Below, in pieces: positions 1-8,504 of a DNA stretch of 64,000 nucleotides. A program made the translations under genes and the position numbers. The DNA is from Brevundimonas sp. NIBR11 (lineage in GTDB: Bacteria; Pseudomonadota; Alphaproteobacteria; Caulobacterales; Caulobacteraceae): positions 2,956,001 through 3,020,000 of the forward strand of contig NZ_CP115465.1 of NCBI RefSeq assembly GCF_027912535.1, written 5' to 3'. Within the stretch, counting starts at the first letter, position 1; each line of letters starts with the position of its first letter. The notes beneath the pieces were generated by a model. The model did no database searches. It saw only the letters and a list, made by a program, of their open reading frames with translations, and was not told where the DNA came from.

Positions 1-1
1 G

Positions 2-250
2 AGCTATGTGATCCGCGCCGCCCAGGCCGCCGGCTTCGTGCTTGAGGCCCGCAGCGAGCTGAACGCCAATCCGAAGGACGACCACGACCATCCGTTCGGC
101 GTCTGGACCCTGCCGCCGGTGCGGACCTCGGCCCCGCGTGACGGCGTCGCCACCGACCGCCCCACGCCCCTGACCGACGCCGAACGCGCGGAGTATGACG
201 CCATCGGCGAGAGCGATCGCATGACGCTGCGGTTCCGCAAGCCAGGCTGA
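2..250 (+). CDS. Class I SAM-dependent methyltransferase, C-terminal fragment (cut by window edge)
   Basis: Only the last 82 codons lie in the window; the frame is open to the left edge, so the 5' end is outside. The visible tail (NANPKDDHDHPFGVWTLPP and IGESDRMTLRFRKPG) matches the tail of the next gene almost residue for residue, so the two are tandem paralogues. By that similarity it belongs to the predicted methyltransferase family (COG4798 type) whose AdoMet-binding motif would lie upstream of the window. Substrate is unknown. The stop is followed by 92 non-coding bases before the paralogue starts. Confidence 0.8.
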   Translation, partial: SYVIRAAQAAGFVLEARSELNANPKDDHDHPFGVWTLPPVRTSAPRDGVATDRPTPLTDAERAEYDAIGESDRMTLRFRKPG

Positions 251-342
251 GGCTTCAAGGCTTTGACGGCATTGGCGAAGCTCTCTATCCCAGAGCGTCC
301 CGGGGCGGCGTCGCTCCCCGGACCACGGCCGGCTGGGGAGAA

Positions 343-1257
343 ATGATGCGGGATCAGGCGCGGATCGGGCGGACGGGACCATCGCGTCGGGCCATGTTGG
401 TCGGCGTCAGCTCCGTGGTGGTCTGCGGTCTCGCCGCCTGTGGGAACAAGAAAGAAAAGCCCGCCGCGCCCGAAGGCCCCGCCGGCCCGCCCGAAGGCTC
501 GCTGGAATGGGCCATCCAGGGACCCTGGCGCGCCGCGGACCGACCTCGAGACATCTACCGCCACCCGCTGGAGACCCTCAGGTTCTTTGGCCTTCAACCT
601 GCGATGCATGTGGTGGAGTTCTGGCCGGGCAGCGGCTGGTACACTGAAATTCTGGCCCCCTATCTGAACAAGGGCGGCGGCGAGTACTATGGCGCGGGTT
701 TCGTGACCGGCGAGGGGGCGAACCCCGCCCAGGCCGCGCTGGTGGCGAATTTCGAACGCCGCTTCGGCGAGGACCGGCGGCTGTACGGCGATGTGAAGTT
801 CAGCGCCTTCGGTCCCACCACGGGGCCCGTCGCGCCGGCGGGCACGGTCGACATGGCGCTGTTCATGCGCAACATCCACGCCTGGATGGCCGCGGGCATC
901 GCCGAGAAGGCTTTCGCAGACGCCTATGCAGCGCTGAAGCCAGGCGGGATCCTGGGCGTCGAACAGCACCGGCTGGCGCCCGACGAGGATCAGGATCCGG
1001 CGGCGGCGAACGGGTATGTCCAGGAGGCCTTCGTCAAACAACTGGCGGCCGAGGCGGGCTTCGTCTTCGTCGCGGCCTCCGAGATCAACGCCAATCCCGA
1101 GGACACCAAGGATCATCCGTTCGGGGTCGAGACCCTGCCGCCGCGCCTGTTAACCGCCCCGCAAGGCGAGGCGCCCGATCCCACGTTCGACACCGCCAAA
1201 TATCGCGCGATCGGTGAGAGCGATCGCATGACCCTGAAGTTCAGAAAGCCCGAATGA
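343..1257 (+). CDS. Class I SAM-dependent methyltransferase, probable Tat-exported lipoprotein
   Basis: This is a 304-residue protein. Residues 14-20 read SRRAMLV, a twin-arginine-like motif, followed by a hydrophobic stretch and a lipobox LAAC with Cys33, so export and lipid anchoring are likely. A glycine motif VVEFWPGSGWYTEIL at about residues 90-104 is the AdoMet-binding motif I of the COG4798-type predicted methyltransferases. The C-terminal third repeats the partial gene to its left (DHPFGVETLPP, IGESDRMTLKFRKP), which marks a tandem duplication. ATG at 343 follows a GGGGAG ribosome site. The stop overlaps the start of the downstream hydrolase by 4 bases, so the two are probably translated together. 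Substrate unknown. Confidence 0.85.
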   Translation: MMRDQARIGRTGPSRRAMLVGVSSVVVCGLAACGNKKEKPAAPEGPAGPPEGSLEWAIQGPWRAADRPRDIYRHPLETLRFFGLQPAMHVVEFWPGSGWYTEILAPYLNKGGGEYYGAGFVTGEGANPAQAALVANFERRFGEDRRLYGDVKFSAFGPTTGPVAPAGTVDMALFMRNIHAWMAAGIAEKAFADAYAALKPGGILGVEQHRLAPDEDQDPAAANGYVQEAFVKQLAAEAGFVFVAASEINANPEDTKDHPFGVETLPPRLLTAPQGEAPDPTFDTAKYRAIGESDRMTLKFRKPE

Positions 1258-2279
1258 ACCGCGCCGCCGCCTTCGCCGCCAATGCGCCCCTGATGGGGGT
1301 TCCCGGCGCCGCCGCGCCTCCGGGAGGCGTCGGCGAATGGTTCCGAGGGGCCGGGGGCCTGCGCCTGCGCGCCGCCTTCTGGACGCCCTCGGCCCTGGTG
1401 GCTCCCAAGCCGCGCGGCACCGTGGTCCTGAGCCCCGGCCGGACCGAGCCGATCGAGAAATATTTCGAGGTCATCGGAAACTTCCTCGCGCGCGGCTGGT
1501 GCGTCCTCGCCCACGACTGGCGCGGACAGGGGCTGTCGGCCCGCCTGCTGCCGGACCGGCTCAAGGGCCACGCCCGGGCGGTGGAGGAGTTTCAGGACGA
1601 CTACGCCCGTCTGCTGGACGCGTTCGAGACCCGCGCGCCCAAGCCGTGGATCATGGTCGGCCACTCCATGGGAGCCGTGCTGAATCTCTTGGCCCTCGAG
1701 GCCGGAGAGAAGCGGTTCGCGGGCGCGATCCTGACCAGCCCCATGCTGCGCATCAAGACCGGCAAGCGGTCCATGTGGTCGGTCAAGCTGGCGGTGCGCT
1801 GGAATGTGCGCCACGGCAAGGCCGGGGACTTCGTGCTGGACGACCCCGACGATCCCTTCGACCACACCTTCGAGAAGGACGCCCTGACGTCCGACGAAAC
1901 CCGCTACGAGCTGTGGCGTCAGCAGCTCTACGCCTGCCCCCACCTGGCGGTCGGCGGCCCGACCTGGGGCTGGCTGGCCTTCGCACTGGACGCGGGCGAG
2001 CGAGCGTTGAAGCCCAAGGCGCTCAAGTCGGTGAACATTCCCTGCACCATCGTGCAGTCGGGCGATGACGAGCGGGTTTGGAAACAGACCAACCGCTGGG
2101 CCGCGAAACGGCTGGGCCGGGGGCGCTATGTCGAGATCGACCACGCAAAGCACGAGCCCATCATGGAGACCGACGACCTGCGGGCGGTCTTCCTGAACGA
2201 GTTCGACGCGATGGCGGACTATGTCTCGCCCATCCACGACCTGGCGCCGGTGAAGGCGGAGGCCGACGCGGTCGCCTGA
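1254..2279 (+). CDS. Alpha/beta hydrolase, lysophospholipase-like
   Basis: The 341-residue protein has an alpha/beta-hydrolase core: the oxyanion-side strand VVLSPGRTEPIEKY (residues 57-70), AHDWRGQG (87-94), and the nucleophile elbow GHSMG with Ser138. A later acid (QSGDDERVW) and a histidine in IDHAKHE complete a plausible triad. The layout resembles PldB-type lysophospholipases and monoglyceride lipases; the true substrate is unknown. No signal peptide is evident. Its ATG overlaps the TGA of the methyltransferase (ATGA), indicating translational coupling. Confidence 0.85.
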   Translation: MNRAAAFAANAPLMGVPGAAAPPGGVGEWFRGAGGLRLRAAFWTPSALVAPKPRGTVVLSPGRTEPIEKYFEVIGNFLARGWCVLAHDWRGQGLSARLLPDRLKGHARAVEEFQDDYARLLDAFETRAPKPWIMVGHSMGAVLNLLALEAGEKRFAGAILTSPMLRIKTGKRSMWSVKLAVRWNVRHGKAGDFVLDDPDDPFDHTFEKDALTSDETRYELWRQQLYACPHLAVGGPTWGWLAFALDAGERALKPKALKSVNIPCTIVQSGDDERVWKQTNRWAAKRLGRGRYVEIDHAKHEPIMETDDLRAVFLNEFDAMADYVSPIHDLAPVKAEADAVA

Positions 2280-2300
2280 GGCGTCGCGTCGACCTGATCC

Positions 2301-2852
2301 TTACATCGGGCGGGTCACGCTGCCGCCGATGTTGGCGATGACTTCACGCGCGTCGAAGGCGTTGGCGTCGCCGGCGGGCTTGGCCCCGCGACCCATGACG
2401 ATCTCGGTGGTCGCCTCGTAGCGGTCGATCTGGCGCACGTCGAAGTCGTCGCGGCCCCAGAACGGGTCGTTCCACCGGCTCCAGCCGCGCGGGCCGTAGT
2501 AGCGCCACGACGGGCCCCAGAACGGGCTGTAGCGGTTGAAGAACGGATCACCGATGGTTTGGAAGCGGGTGTCCCGGTCGGTCGCGCGGTTGACCGTGGA
2601 GAACCAGTCGTAGCCGTTCTCGGTCGTCAGTTCGGCGGCGCGGAGCAGGAGGCCCATCTCGACCTGTTCTCGCGAGGTGACCGAGTTGCCCGAGAAGCTG
2701 ACGCGGTAGCGGTCGTTCTCGAGCCGCTGTTCGGCATAGCCGCCGCGCTGGCCGTTGAAGCCGGCGGGCGCGTAGGCGGTGGAGGTGGCGCAGGCCGCCA
2801 GGGTCAGGGCCGAGGCTGCGACCACCACCAGGGATTTCATGGAGAGTTTCAT
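2301..2852 (-). CDS. CC0125/CC1285-family lipoprotein
   Basis: Start chosen at the ATG whose complement lies at 2850-2852, preceded by GGAG; the open frame extends further upstream but without signal-like sequence. The 183-residue product begins MKLSMKSLVVVAASALTLAAC, a lipoprotein signal with a lipobox ending at Cys. The mature part contains GGYAEQRLENDRYRVSFSGN and a RAAELT segment characteristic of the small lipoprotein family named after Caulobacter CC0125/CC1285. It should sit in the outer membrane or periplasm; molecular role unknown. A tryptophan/arginine-rich stretch (FWGPSWRYYGPRGWSRW) precedes the C-terminus. Confidence 0.85.
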   Translation of the reverse strand: MKLSMKSLVVVAASALTLAACATSTAYAPAGFNGQRGGYAEQRLENDRYRVSFSGNSVTSREQVEMGLLLRAAELTTENGYDWFSTVNRATDRDTRFQTIGDPFFNRYSPFWGPSWRYYGPRGWSRWNDPFWGRDDFDVRQIDRYEATTEIVMGRGAKPAGDANAFDAREVIANIGGSVTRPM

Positions 2853-2937
2853 AGGGAGGCTCCGGATACTCGGCGGAAAATCCGTCATCTCCCCTGAACG
2901 GCGCATGAACAGCGACGTTCCACCGCTCCGCAAGTCT

Positions 2938-3588
2938 CTATAAACGCGACACAATCAGGACTGCGGCAATCAGAAGCAGGGAGCCGACGAAGACGCCGAA
3001 GCCGCGCCGGAATCGAGGCTCGCTCATCCGCCGCGCCAGGGCGGCGCCAGCCAGACCGTAGGCGCTCATGGTGATGACGTCCATGCCGATGACGGCCAGG
3101 GCGAAAAGGGCCAGTTGGGGCGGCATGGACCGATCCACATCGAGGAAGGGCGGCAGAACGGCGGTGAAGAACAGCACCGCCTTGGGGTTGGCGATCTGGA
3201 CCAGAAAGCCGTCGACGAAGGCGGGTCGCCGCAGCTGGGTCCGGCCCTCCGTCGAGACCTCGACAGGCGCGGGGGAGAAGGCGCTCCGGATCGACGAGAT
3301 GCCCAGCCAGGCGACATACACGGCGCCGGCCACCGCGATCACTTTGAACACCTGCGGGAAGGCGGCGACCATGGCGCCGAGGCCCAGGGCGGCGGCGGCG
3401 AACCAGACCAGGGTCGCGACATTCATCCCGGCCACAGCGACCAGAACCGCCCGCTTGCCCCGCTCCATGCCCGTGGCGATCGAGAACAGGTTCGCCGGTC
3501 CCGGCGTGACGGCCATCACGGCCATCACGCCCAGAAAGACCAGATAGAGGTGCGGATCGACAGGCAGACTGTTCACGTCGACAGGCAC
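2938..3588 (-). CDS. LysE-family amino-acid exporter
   Basis: The 216-residue membrane protein has about six hydrophobic helices and the LysE/RhtB signature near the N-terminus (VTPGPANLFSIATGMERG, residues 28-45), followed by a GMNVATLVW helix. LysE-family proteins export amino acids or related metabolites across the inner membrane; substrate cannot be told from sequence. The start lies 16 bases inside the 3' end of the upstream protease gene on the same strand, so the two are likely co-transcribed. Confidence 0.88.
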   Translation of the reverse strand: MPVDVNSLPVDPHLYLVFLGVMAVMAVTPGPANLFSIATGMERGKRAVLVAVAGMNVATLVWFAAAALGLGAMVAAFPQVFKVIAVAGAVYVAWLGISSIRSAFSPAPVEVSTEGRTQLRRPAFVDGFLVQIANPKAVLFFTAVLPPFLDVDRSMPPQLALFALAVIGMDVITMSAYGLAGAALARRMSEPRFRRGFGVFVGSLLLIAAVLIVSRL

Positions 3589-4403
3589 ACGACCTGAGCG
3601 ACGCGGAGGTCGCGACGAAGGTCGTCGGCGACCCGGCCGTAGTTGTCGACCGTGATCGGCTCGCTCAGCAGCTGCTCGTCCGGCCGCTGTTCACCCCGAA
3701 TGGCGGGCCCAAGCGTATCGGGCGCGGTAGTGTACAGCCGACCCCGGCGCGGAGCCTCGGCGATGGTCAGGGCCACGACCCGGCCGCGGCGATCCAGAAC
3801 CGGAGCGCCGGAAAGCCCCGCCAGCGTGCCTTCCAGGCCGGAGGTGCGGCCGACCTCGGCCCAGGCCAGAACGGGCTCGTCGCGCGCGCCGCGTCCCCGC
3901 ACCTTCAGCGTTTCGCGACCCAGAAGCCGGGACGTGACCTCGCCCGGATCGCCTTGCGGGAAACCGGGGTGGAAGCCGCGCATGCCGACATTCAGGGGAG
4001 TGTTCGTCGCGACCGGCAGGGCGGGCGGTCCGCCGGCCGTGATCAGAAGAGCGATGTCGGCGCGCGGCGACAGGCGGACGTCGGCCGCCACGGCTCGACC
4101 GCCGCCGACCACCAGAGCCGGCTTGCGGCAGCCCTCCACGACATGGCGCGCCGTCAGCCAGCGACCGCGACCGGCGATGGAAAAGGCGGTGCCGGCCGAG
4201 GGCTGGAAGGGGCTGTCGGGCGCCGTCACCGTCACGGAGGGATCGAAGGGCGTGATCGGACCGAGGAGCGCGCCCTCCATCTCGTCCGGCGGCGGCGGGG
4301 CGGGCGGGGCGTCGGCGTTCTCGCGGCGGGCGAGGGAGCCCAGCACCAGGGCGAAGACCACGCTGGAATAGATCAGCCAGTCCGGCGGACGGGGAAGATG
4401 CAT
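3573..4403 (-). CDS. Membrane-anchored trypsin-like serine protease
   Basis: The 276-residue protein starts with a hydrophobic anchor (residues 9-23), then a proline-rich linker (PPAPPPPDE), then an S1-type trypsin fold. The expected triad is visible: His87 in TARHVVEG, Asp116 in PRADIALL and Ser198 in GLSGAPV. The serine motif lacks the GDSGG spelling, as in many DegP-like bacterial proteases. There is no PDZ domain, so it is shorter than DegP/DegS. It probably acts in the periplasm on an unknown target. It precedes the LysE-like exporter with a 16-base overlap. Confidence 0.8.
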   Translation of the reverse strand: MHLPRPPDWLIYSSVVFALVLGSLARRENADAPPAPPPPDEMEGALLGPITPFDPSVTVTAPDSPFQPSAGTAFSIAGRGRWLTARHVVEGCRKPALVVGGGRAVAADVRLSPRADIALLITAGGPPALPVATNTPLNVGMRGFHPGFPQGDPGEVTSRLLGRETLKVRGRGARDEPVLAWAEVGRTSGLEGTLAGLSGAPVLDRRGRVVALTIAEAPRRGRLYTTAPDTLGPAIRGEQRPDEQLLSEPITVDNYGRVADDLRRDLRVAQVVCLST

Positions 4404-4413
4404 AGGGCCGGGC

Positions 4414-4854
4414 TCAGCCCGTCAGGGCGGCGGCAAGGATCAGGGCCGTGGCCAGCTTGGCCGAGACCAGCAGCACGGCCGCCGAGATCTCGCCTTCCTG
4501 GATCCGCTGCGGCAGGCCCGTCAGAACCAGATCGACGATGCGGAAGGCCAGAAGCTGGAGCACCAGGGTCGCCAGACCCCAGAGCGCGATGTCCGCCACA
4601 GAGGTCGAGACCGACATCGACACCGCCAGCGGAATGGCCAGGCCGATCAGGACACCGCCGAAGGCCACGCTGGCGGCGGCGTTGCCCTCTCGGATCAGGG
4701 CGATCTCCTTCCACGGCGTCAGCAGGGCATAGATCACAGACCCCACGGCCAGGAGGCCGAAGGTCACGACGAGGTGTACCACCAGCACCGGGAATCCGCT
4801 GGCGAAAGCCTGAACCTCGGGGCTCGACAGGGTGTCTGACAGGGACGGGGCCAT
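4414..4854 (-). CDS. DUF350-family membrane protein
   Basis: Start placed at MAPSLSDTL (complement of 4852-4854); the frame continues upstream but with no convincing start. The 146-residue product has about four transmembrane helices and the DUF350/YjfL pattern: a polar EIALIREGNAAASVAFGG segment between helices 1 and 2, then GLAIPLAVSMSVSTSVAD. Function of the family is unknown; it is an inner-membrane protein. It ends 10 bases before the start of the serine protease on the same strand. The start is divergent from the Nudix gene with 135 bases between. Confidence 0.75.
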   Translation of the reverse strand: MAPSLSDTLSSPEVQAFASGFPVLVVHLVVTFGLLAVGSVIYALLTPWKEIALIREGNAAASVAFGGVLIGLAIPLAVSMSVSTSVADIALWGLATLVLQLLAFRIVDLVLTGLPQRIQEGEISAAVLLVSAKLATALILAAALTG

Positions 4855-4989
4855 GGGGGGCGGTGACGGTCTCAAAGATACGAGGGCGCACCGTGCTTGC
4901 CCGATTGTCGCCCCAATCCGCAAGGACGCGGCGGACACACTGGATGACCAATGATTGCAGACCATGGCCCCAGAACGCTAAGGCGGGCC

Positions 4990-5403
4990 ATGTCCGAAGC
5001 CGCCCTGCCCACAGTCCTGGTTGTCGCGGTCGCCCTGATCGACGTGGACGGCCGCGTGCTCATCGCCCAGCGACCGGAAGGGAAGGCCCTGGCCGGCCTG
5101 TGGGAGTTTCCGGGCGGCAAGGTCGAACCCGGCGAACGGCCCGAACAGGCCCTGATCCGCGAACTGAACGAGGAGCTGGGCATAGACGTCAACGAGGCCT
5201 GTCTGGCCCCCTTCGTCTTCGCGAGCCACGCTTACGAATCGTTTCACCTCTTGATGCCATTGTACCTGTGCCGGCGCTGGTCCGGCGTGGTCGTCAAGCG
5301 CGAACACGCCGCCCTGGCTTGGGTGAAGCCGAACAAGCTTTCGGACTATCCCATGCCGCCCGCAGACGCTCCGCTGGTCGCCTGGTTGCGCGACCTTCTC
5401 TAG
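4990..5403 (+). CDS. mutT: MutT-type Nudix (deoxy)nucleoside triphosphate pyrophosphohydrolase
   Basis: The 137-residue protein carries a complete Nudix box: Gly43, Glu49, Arg57-Glu58 and Glu61-Glu62 followed by LGI, which chelate the metal for pyrophosphate release. MutT enzymes remove oxidised nucleotides such as 8-oxo-dGTP; length and the opening VVAVALIDVDGRVLIAQRP fit that branch. The ATG at 4990 fits the domain start; an in-frame ATG 13 codons upstream adds only non-conserved residues. The C-terminus (YPMPPADAPLVAWLRDLL) matches bacterial MutT tails. It is followed by the Flp pilin gene after 25 bases. Confidence 0.88.
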   Translation: MSEAALPTVLVVAVALIDVDGRVLIAQRPEGKALAGLWEFPGGKVEPGERPEQALIRELNEELGIDVNEACLAPFVFASHAYESFHLLMPLYLCRRWSGVVVKREHAALAWVKPNKLSDYPMPPADAPLVAWLRDLL

Positions 5404-5428
5404 ATTTCGCCTCGCAGGAGGGCCGCCG

Positions 5429-5605
5429 ATGACGACCCTGATCCGACGGTTCCTGAAGAACGACAGCGGCGCCACCGCCATCGAATACGGGCTGATCGTG
5501 GCCATGATCTTCCTAGTCATCGTCGGCGCAGTCACCCTGTTCGCCGGCAAGGCTACGGGCACCTTCGACAAGGTCTCGACCGCCGTCAGCGCAGCTACGG
5601 CCTGA
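5429..5605 (+). CDS. Flp-family type IVb pilin
   Basis: A 58-residue open frame preceded by a clear AGGAGG ribosome site at 5417-5422. The product begins MTTLIRRFLKNDSGATAIEYG, the Flp/Fap pilin signature: a short basic leader, the prepilin-peptidase cleavage region around DSGATAIEYG, then a single hydrophobic helix (LIVAMIFLVIVGAVTLF) that packs in the pilus core. Flp pilins make Tad pili used in surface attachment. No tad/cpa assembly genes are in the window, so this is an orphan pilin copy that may be served by a Tad system elsewhere. Confidence 0.9.
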   Translation: MTTLIRRFLKNDSGATAIEYGLIVAMIFLVIVGAVTLFAGKATGTFDKVSTAVSAATA

Positions 5606-5659
5606 CCGCGACCCACTGGAACGTGGCGGCGAGGGCTGTCGCCCGCTAAGTCTCCGTCC

Positions 5660-7837
5660 ATGTCGCGCCTCCTCGCCCTTCTCTCCGTCCTGCTGTTCGC
5701 CACGACGCCGGTTGCGGCTCAGGCTCCGGGCGTCAGCCTCGCTCCTACGGCCGTTGCAGCCGGTCCCCAGCGCACCGAACGGATCGAGGCCGAACTGGTC
5801 TCCATGAGCCAGTGGGCCGCCCCTGGTTCGACCGCCATCGTGGCTATCCGCCAGGAGATCCAGCCCGGTTGGCACACCTACTGGCGCAATCCTGGCGATT
5901 CCGGCGGGGCGACGGCCCTGGAATGGACCTTGCCCAGCGAGGTCTCGGCCGGAGACATCGTCTGGCCCCTGCCGGAGCGGCAGCGGCTGCAGACGCTGAT
6001 GAACTATGGCTATCAGGGTCAGGTCTACTTGCCGGTTCCGATCCAGATCCCCCGCGACGCCCGGCCCGGGACAACGATCCCGCTGGTGGTTACGGCCCTC
6101 TTCCTCGTCTGCAGCGACGAGATGTGCGTGCCCGACGAGCTGACGCTGCGGCTCAACCTGCCCATCCGCGACGGGGCCGCCCCGCTGGACGCGACACACG
6201 GCGCGGCGATCCAGTCGGTGGTCGAGACCGCGCCGCGTCCGGCCGGGATCGAGGCGCGGGTGGCGCTGGAGGGCGGCGTCCTTCGCCTGACCGCGACGGG
6301 CGGGCCACTCGCGGGGCTGGAGCCGGGCCGGGCCTGGTTCTTCCCTTTCGACAGCGGAACCGTCGCACATGCGGCGCCCCAGCCCGGCGAGCGGGGACCG
6401 GAGGGAGTGACTCTGGATCTCGCCCCCGGCGGACGGATCACGGCCTCGGGCCTGACAGGGCCGATCGCGGGCGTCCTCGCCACCGATGAGGGGGCCTGGG
6501 AAATCGAGGCGACGCCGGGTCCGGCTCTGTCGGGAGCCGGAGGCGGCGCGGCGCTGGATCTTTCCGAGGGCGAGGCTTCCGGGGAGGGCGTGTCCCTGAT
6601 CGGCTTCCTCCAGGCGGCCCTGTTCGCCCTGTTGGGCGGGCTGATCCTGAACCTGATGCCCTGCGTCTTCCCGATCCTGGCCATGAAGGCGGCGTCTCTG
6701 GCCGGGTCGGCGCACGATCCGAAGGAGGCGCGGCGCGACGGTCTGGCCTTCCTCGGCGGTGTGCTGGCGACCTTCTTCGTTCTGGCCGGAGCGCTGCTGG
6801 CTCTGCGTGCTGGCGGGCAGGCCATCGGCTGGGGCTTCCAGCTGCAGTCGCCGGGCGTGGTGGCGGCCCTGGCCCTGCTGATGCTGGCCGTGGGGCTGAA
6901 CCTGTCGAACGTCTTCCACATCGGCGCCGGTTTGCAGGCCGCAGGGTCCAGCCAGCTGTCGCGTTTGCCCGGCGGGGTGGGCGCCTTCTCCACCGGGGTG
7001 CTGGCGGTGGTGGTGGCCGCGCCCTGCACGGCGCCCTTCATGGCCTTCGCCCTGGGAGCGGCGCTGGTGATGCCCTGGCCGATGGCGCTGGTGGTGTTCC
7101 TGATGCTGGGCCTGGGTCTGGCCCTGCCCTATGTCGTCGTCAGCCTGTCGCCGCGTCTGCTCGGCCTGCTGCCGCGCCCGGGCGCGTGGATGGAACGGCT
7201 GAAGGGCGTCCTCGCCTTCCCCATGTACGGGGCGGGCCTCTGGCTGATCTGGGTCTTCGCGCGACAGGCGGGAGAGGATGCCTTGGGCGTCCTGTTCGTC
7301 GCCGCGCTGCTTCTGACGCTCGGCCTCTGGCTGGTGGGGATCAATCAGGCGCGTCGGGCCGAGGGCGGGACCGCCGTCGTCAGCGCGGTCGCGGCGGCCC
7401 TCGCCATCGTCTCGGCCATCGGCGTGAGCGGGGCGGCGGTCAGTCTGGCCCGGTCGGAGTCCAATGCGGGATCCGCCCCGGCGGGTGCGCTCGCTTCCCA
7501 GCCCTGGTCGGAGCAGGCCGTCCGCGCCGCGCAGGCGGAGGGGCGGCCGGTGCTGGTCAACTTCACGGCCGACTGGTGCGTCACCTGCAAGATCAATGAG
7601 CGCACCTCGCTGGGCTCCGCACGGGTGGCCGAGAGCCTGGCGGCGACCAATGCTGTCTATCTGATCGGAGACTGGACGCGACGGGATGACGCGATCACCG
7701 GCGAGCTGGAGCGGCGCCGTCGGTCCGGCGTTCCGCTCTATCTGGTCTACGCGCCGGGCTCGCCCGAGCCGCGCATCCTGCCCCAGCTACTGACCGAAGG
7801 GGTCGTGATCGAAGCCCTGGAGGCCGCCCGACCCTGA
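5660..7837 (+). CDS. DsbD/ScsB-type protein-disulfide reductase
   Basis: The 725-residue protein has a signal peptide (residues 1-20), a periplasmic N-terminal domain with a CSDEMC pair (Cys151, Cys156), a membrane domain of about eight helices with the redox cysteines Cys335 (NLMPCVFP) and Cys456 (VAAPCTAPF), and a C-terminal thioredoxin-like domain with DWCVTCK (Cys640, Cys643). That is the order of DsbD: electrons pass from cytoplasmic thioredoxin through the membrane cysteines to periplasmic domains. The large N-terminal domain and spacing also fit ScsB-like members. It stands alone, 54 bases after the Flp pilin gene. Confidence 0.9.
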   Translation: MSRLLALLSVLLFATTPVAAQAPGVSLAPTAVAAGPQRTERIEAELVSMSQWAAPGSTAIVAIRQEIQPGWHTYWRNPGDSGGATALEWTLPSEVSAGDIVWPLPERQRLQTLMNYGYQGQVYLPVPIQIPRDARPGTTIPLVVTALFLVCSDEMCVPDELTLRLNLPIRDGAAPLDATHGAAIQSVVETAPRPAGIEARVALEGGVLRLTATGGPLAGLEPGRAWFFPFDSGTVAHAAPQPGERGPEGVTLDLAPGGRITASGLTGPIAGVLATDEGAWEIEATPGPALSGAGGGAALDLSEGEASGEGVSLIGFLQAALFALLGGLILNLMPCVFPILAMKAASLAGSAHDPKEARRDGLAFLGGVLATFFVLAGALLALRAGGQAIGWGFQLQSPGVVAALALLMLAVGLNLSNVFHIGAGLQAAGSSQLSRLPGGVGAFSTGVLAVVVAAPCTAPFMAFALGAALVMPWPMALVVFLMLGLGLALPYVVVSLSPRLLGLLPRPGAWMERLKGVLAFPMYGAGLWLIWVFARQAGEDALGVLFVAALLLTLGLWLVGINQARRAEGGTAVVSAVAAALAIVSAIGVSGAAVSLARSESNAGSAPAGALASQPWSEQAVRAAQAEGRPVLVNFTADWCVTCKINERTSLGSARVAESLAATNAVYLIGDWTRRDDAITGELERRRRSGVPLYLVYAPGSPEPRILPQLLTEGVVIEALEAARP

Positions 7838-7883
7838 GTTCATCGAAGGAAGGGGCCGGCGTCAAACCGGCGAAACGCGGTCG

Positions 7884-7942
7884 CCCCCTCCGTCTGCTCG
7901 CGAAGGGCTCGCATCCACCTTCCCATGCTTCGCGTAGGCAGG
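7884..7942. repeat. Intergenic palindromic repeat, copy 1
   Basis: Starts CCCCCTCCGTC at 7884-7894, has a variable GC-rich hairpin middle, then CCACCT-CCC-AT and a GGAG-rich end. The same order of blocks recurs at 16225-16283 between the terminase genes. It fills most of the gap between the DsbD-type gene and the hypothetical gene at 7954, whose 3' ends converge. No ORF is seen in it. REP-like element or folded terminator are both possible. Confidence 0.5.
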
Positions 7943-7953
7943 AGAGCGTTCTG

Positions 7954-8424
7954 TCAGTCCGCAGCCACGCCGGACTGGGCGTCGGGGTGCGGCGGGGTCG
8001 TGATGACCTCGACGTTGTCGTTCAGCAGATAGGACAGTTCCGACAGGGCGGTGGCGCGCGAGGCGTCGTTGTCAGCGGCTTCGACGGCGGTCAGCTTGGT
8101 CGAAATGTCCTCGGAGATGCCCCGCAGGATGCATTTCAGGTCGCCGTCGGTGCCGCGCTCCTTGAGGATCAGGTGACCCTGCATGTCCAGGGCGGCCAGT
8201 TCCTCGGCGCGGGTGCGGAAGGCGGCGAAGTCGGGCGGCAGGGCGCCGTTCCAGCTGTCGACGACGGTCTTGAGGGCGCCGGCGCGGCTGACGATGTCGG
8301 CGAACAGGGGCTCGGCGGCGATGGAGATCGGGGCGCCGGCCACGGCGGCCGGTTCGGCGGCGGCAAGCGCCACGTTCGGGTCCGACAGCAGCAGGGCGGC
8401 GGCGAGGACGATGCCACAGGACAT
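7954..8424 (-). CDS. Hypothetical secreted protein
   Basis: Not recognised. The 156-residue product begins with a short hydrophobic leader (MSCGIVLAAALLL) and an alanine-rich region ending around AALAAAEPA, suggesting export to the periplasm. The rest is predicted mostly helical with a single later cysteine (LKCILRGISEDIS) and ends in a polar tail. It is divergent from pgi with 80 bases between starts. No catalytic motif is visible. Confidence 0.6.
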   Translation of the reverse strand: MSCGIVLAAALLLSDPNVALAAAEPAAVAGAPISIAAEPLFADIVSRAGALKTVVDSWNGALPPDFAAFRTRAEELAALDMQGHLILKERGTDGDLKCILRGISEDISTKLTAVEAADNDASRATALSELSYLLNDNVEVITTPPHPDAQSGVAAD

Positions 8425-8504
8425 GGAAGACGACCTTTCGCGAATCGACGATTGATCCGGTCTACGCCCGACCCGTAAACGAGACCTTGCTTAACGGGAT
8501 ATAT

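Noticed and set aside
3954..5432. Long plus-strand frame across the protease, DUF350 and mutT genes
   Set aside because: Covers recognisable genes on both strands and its product is low-complexity.
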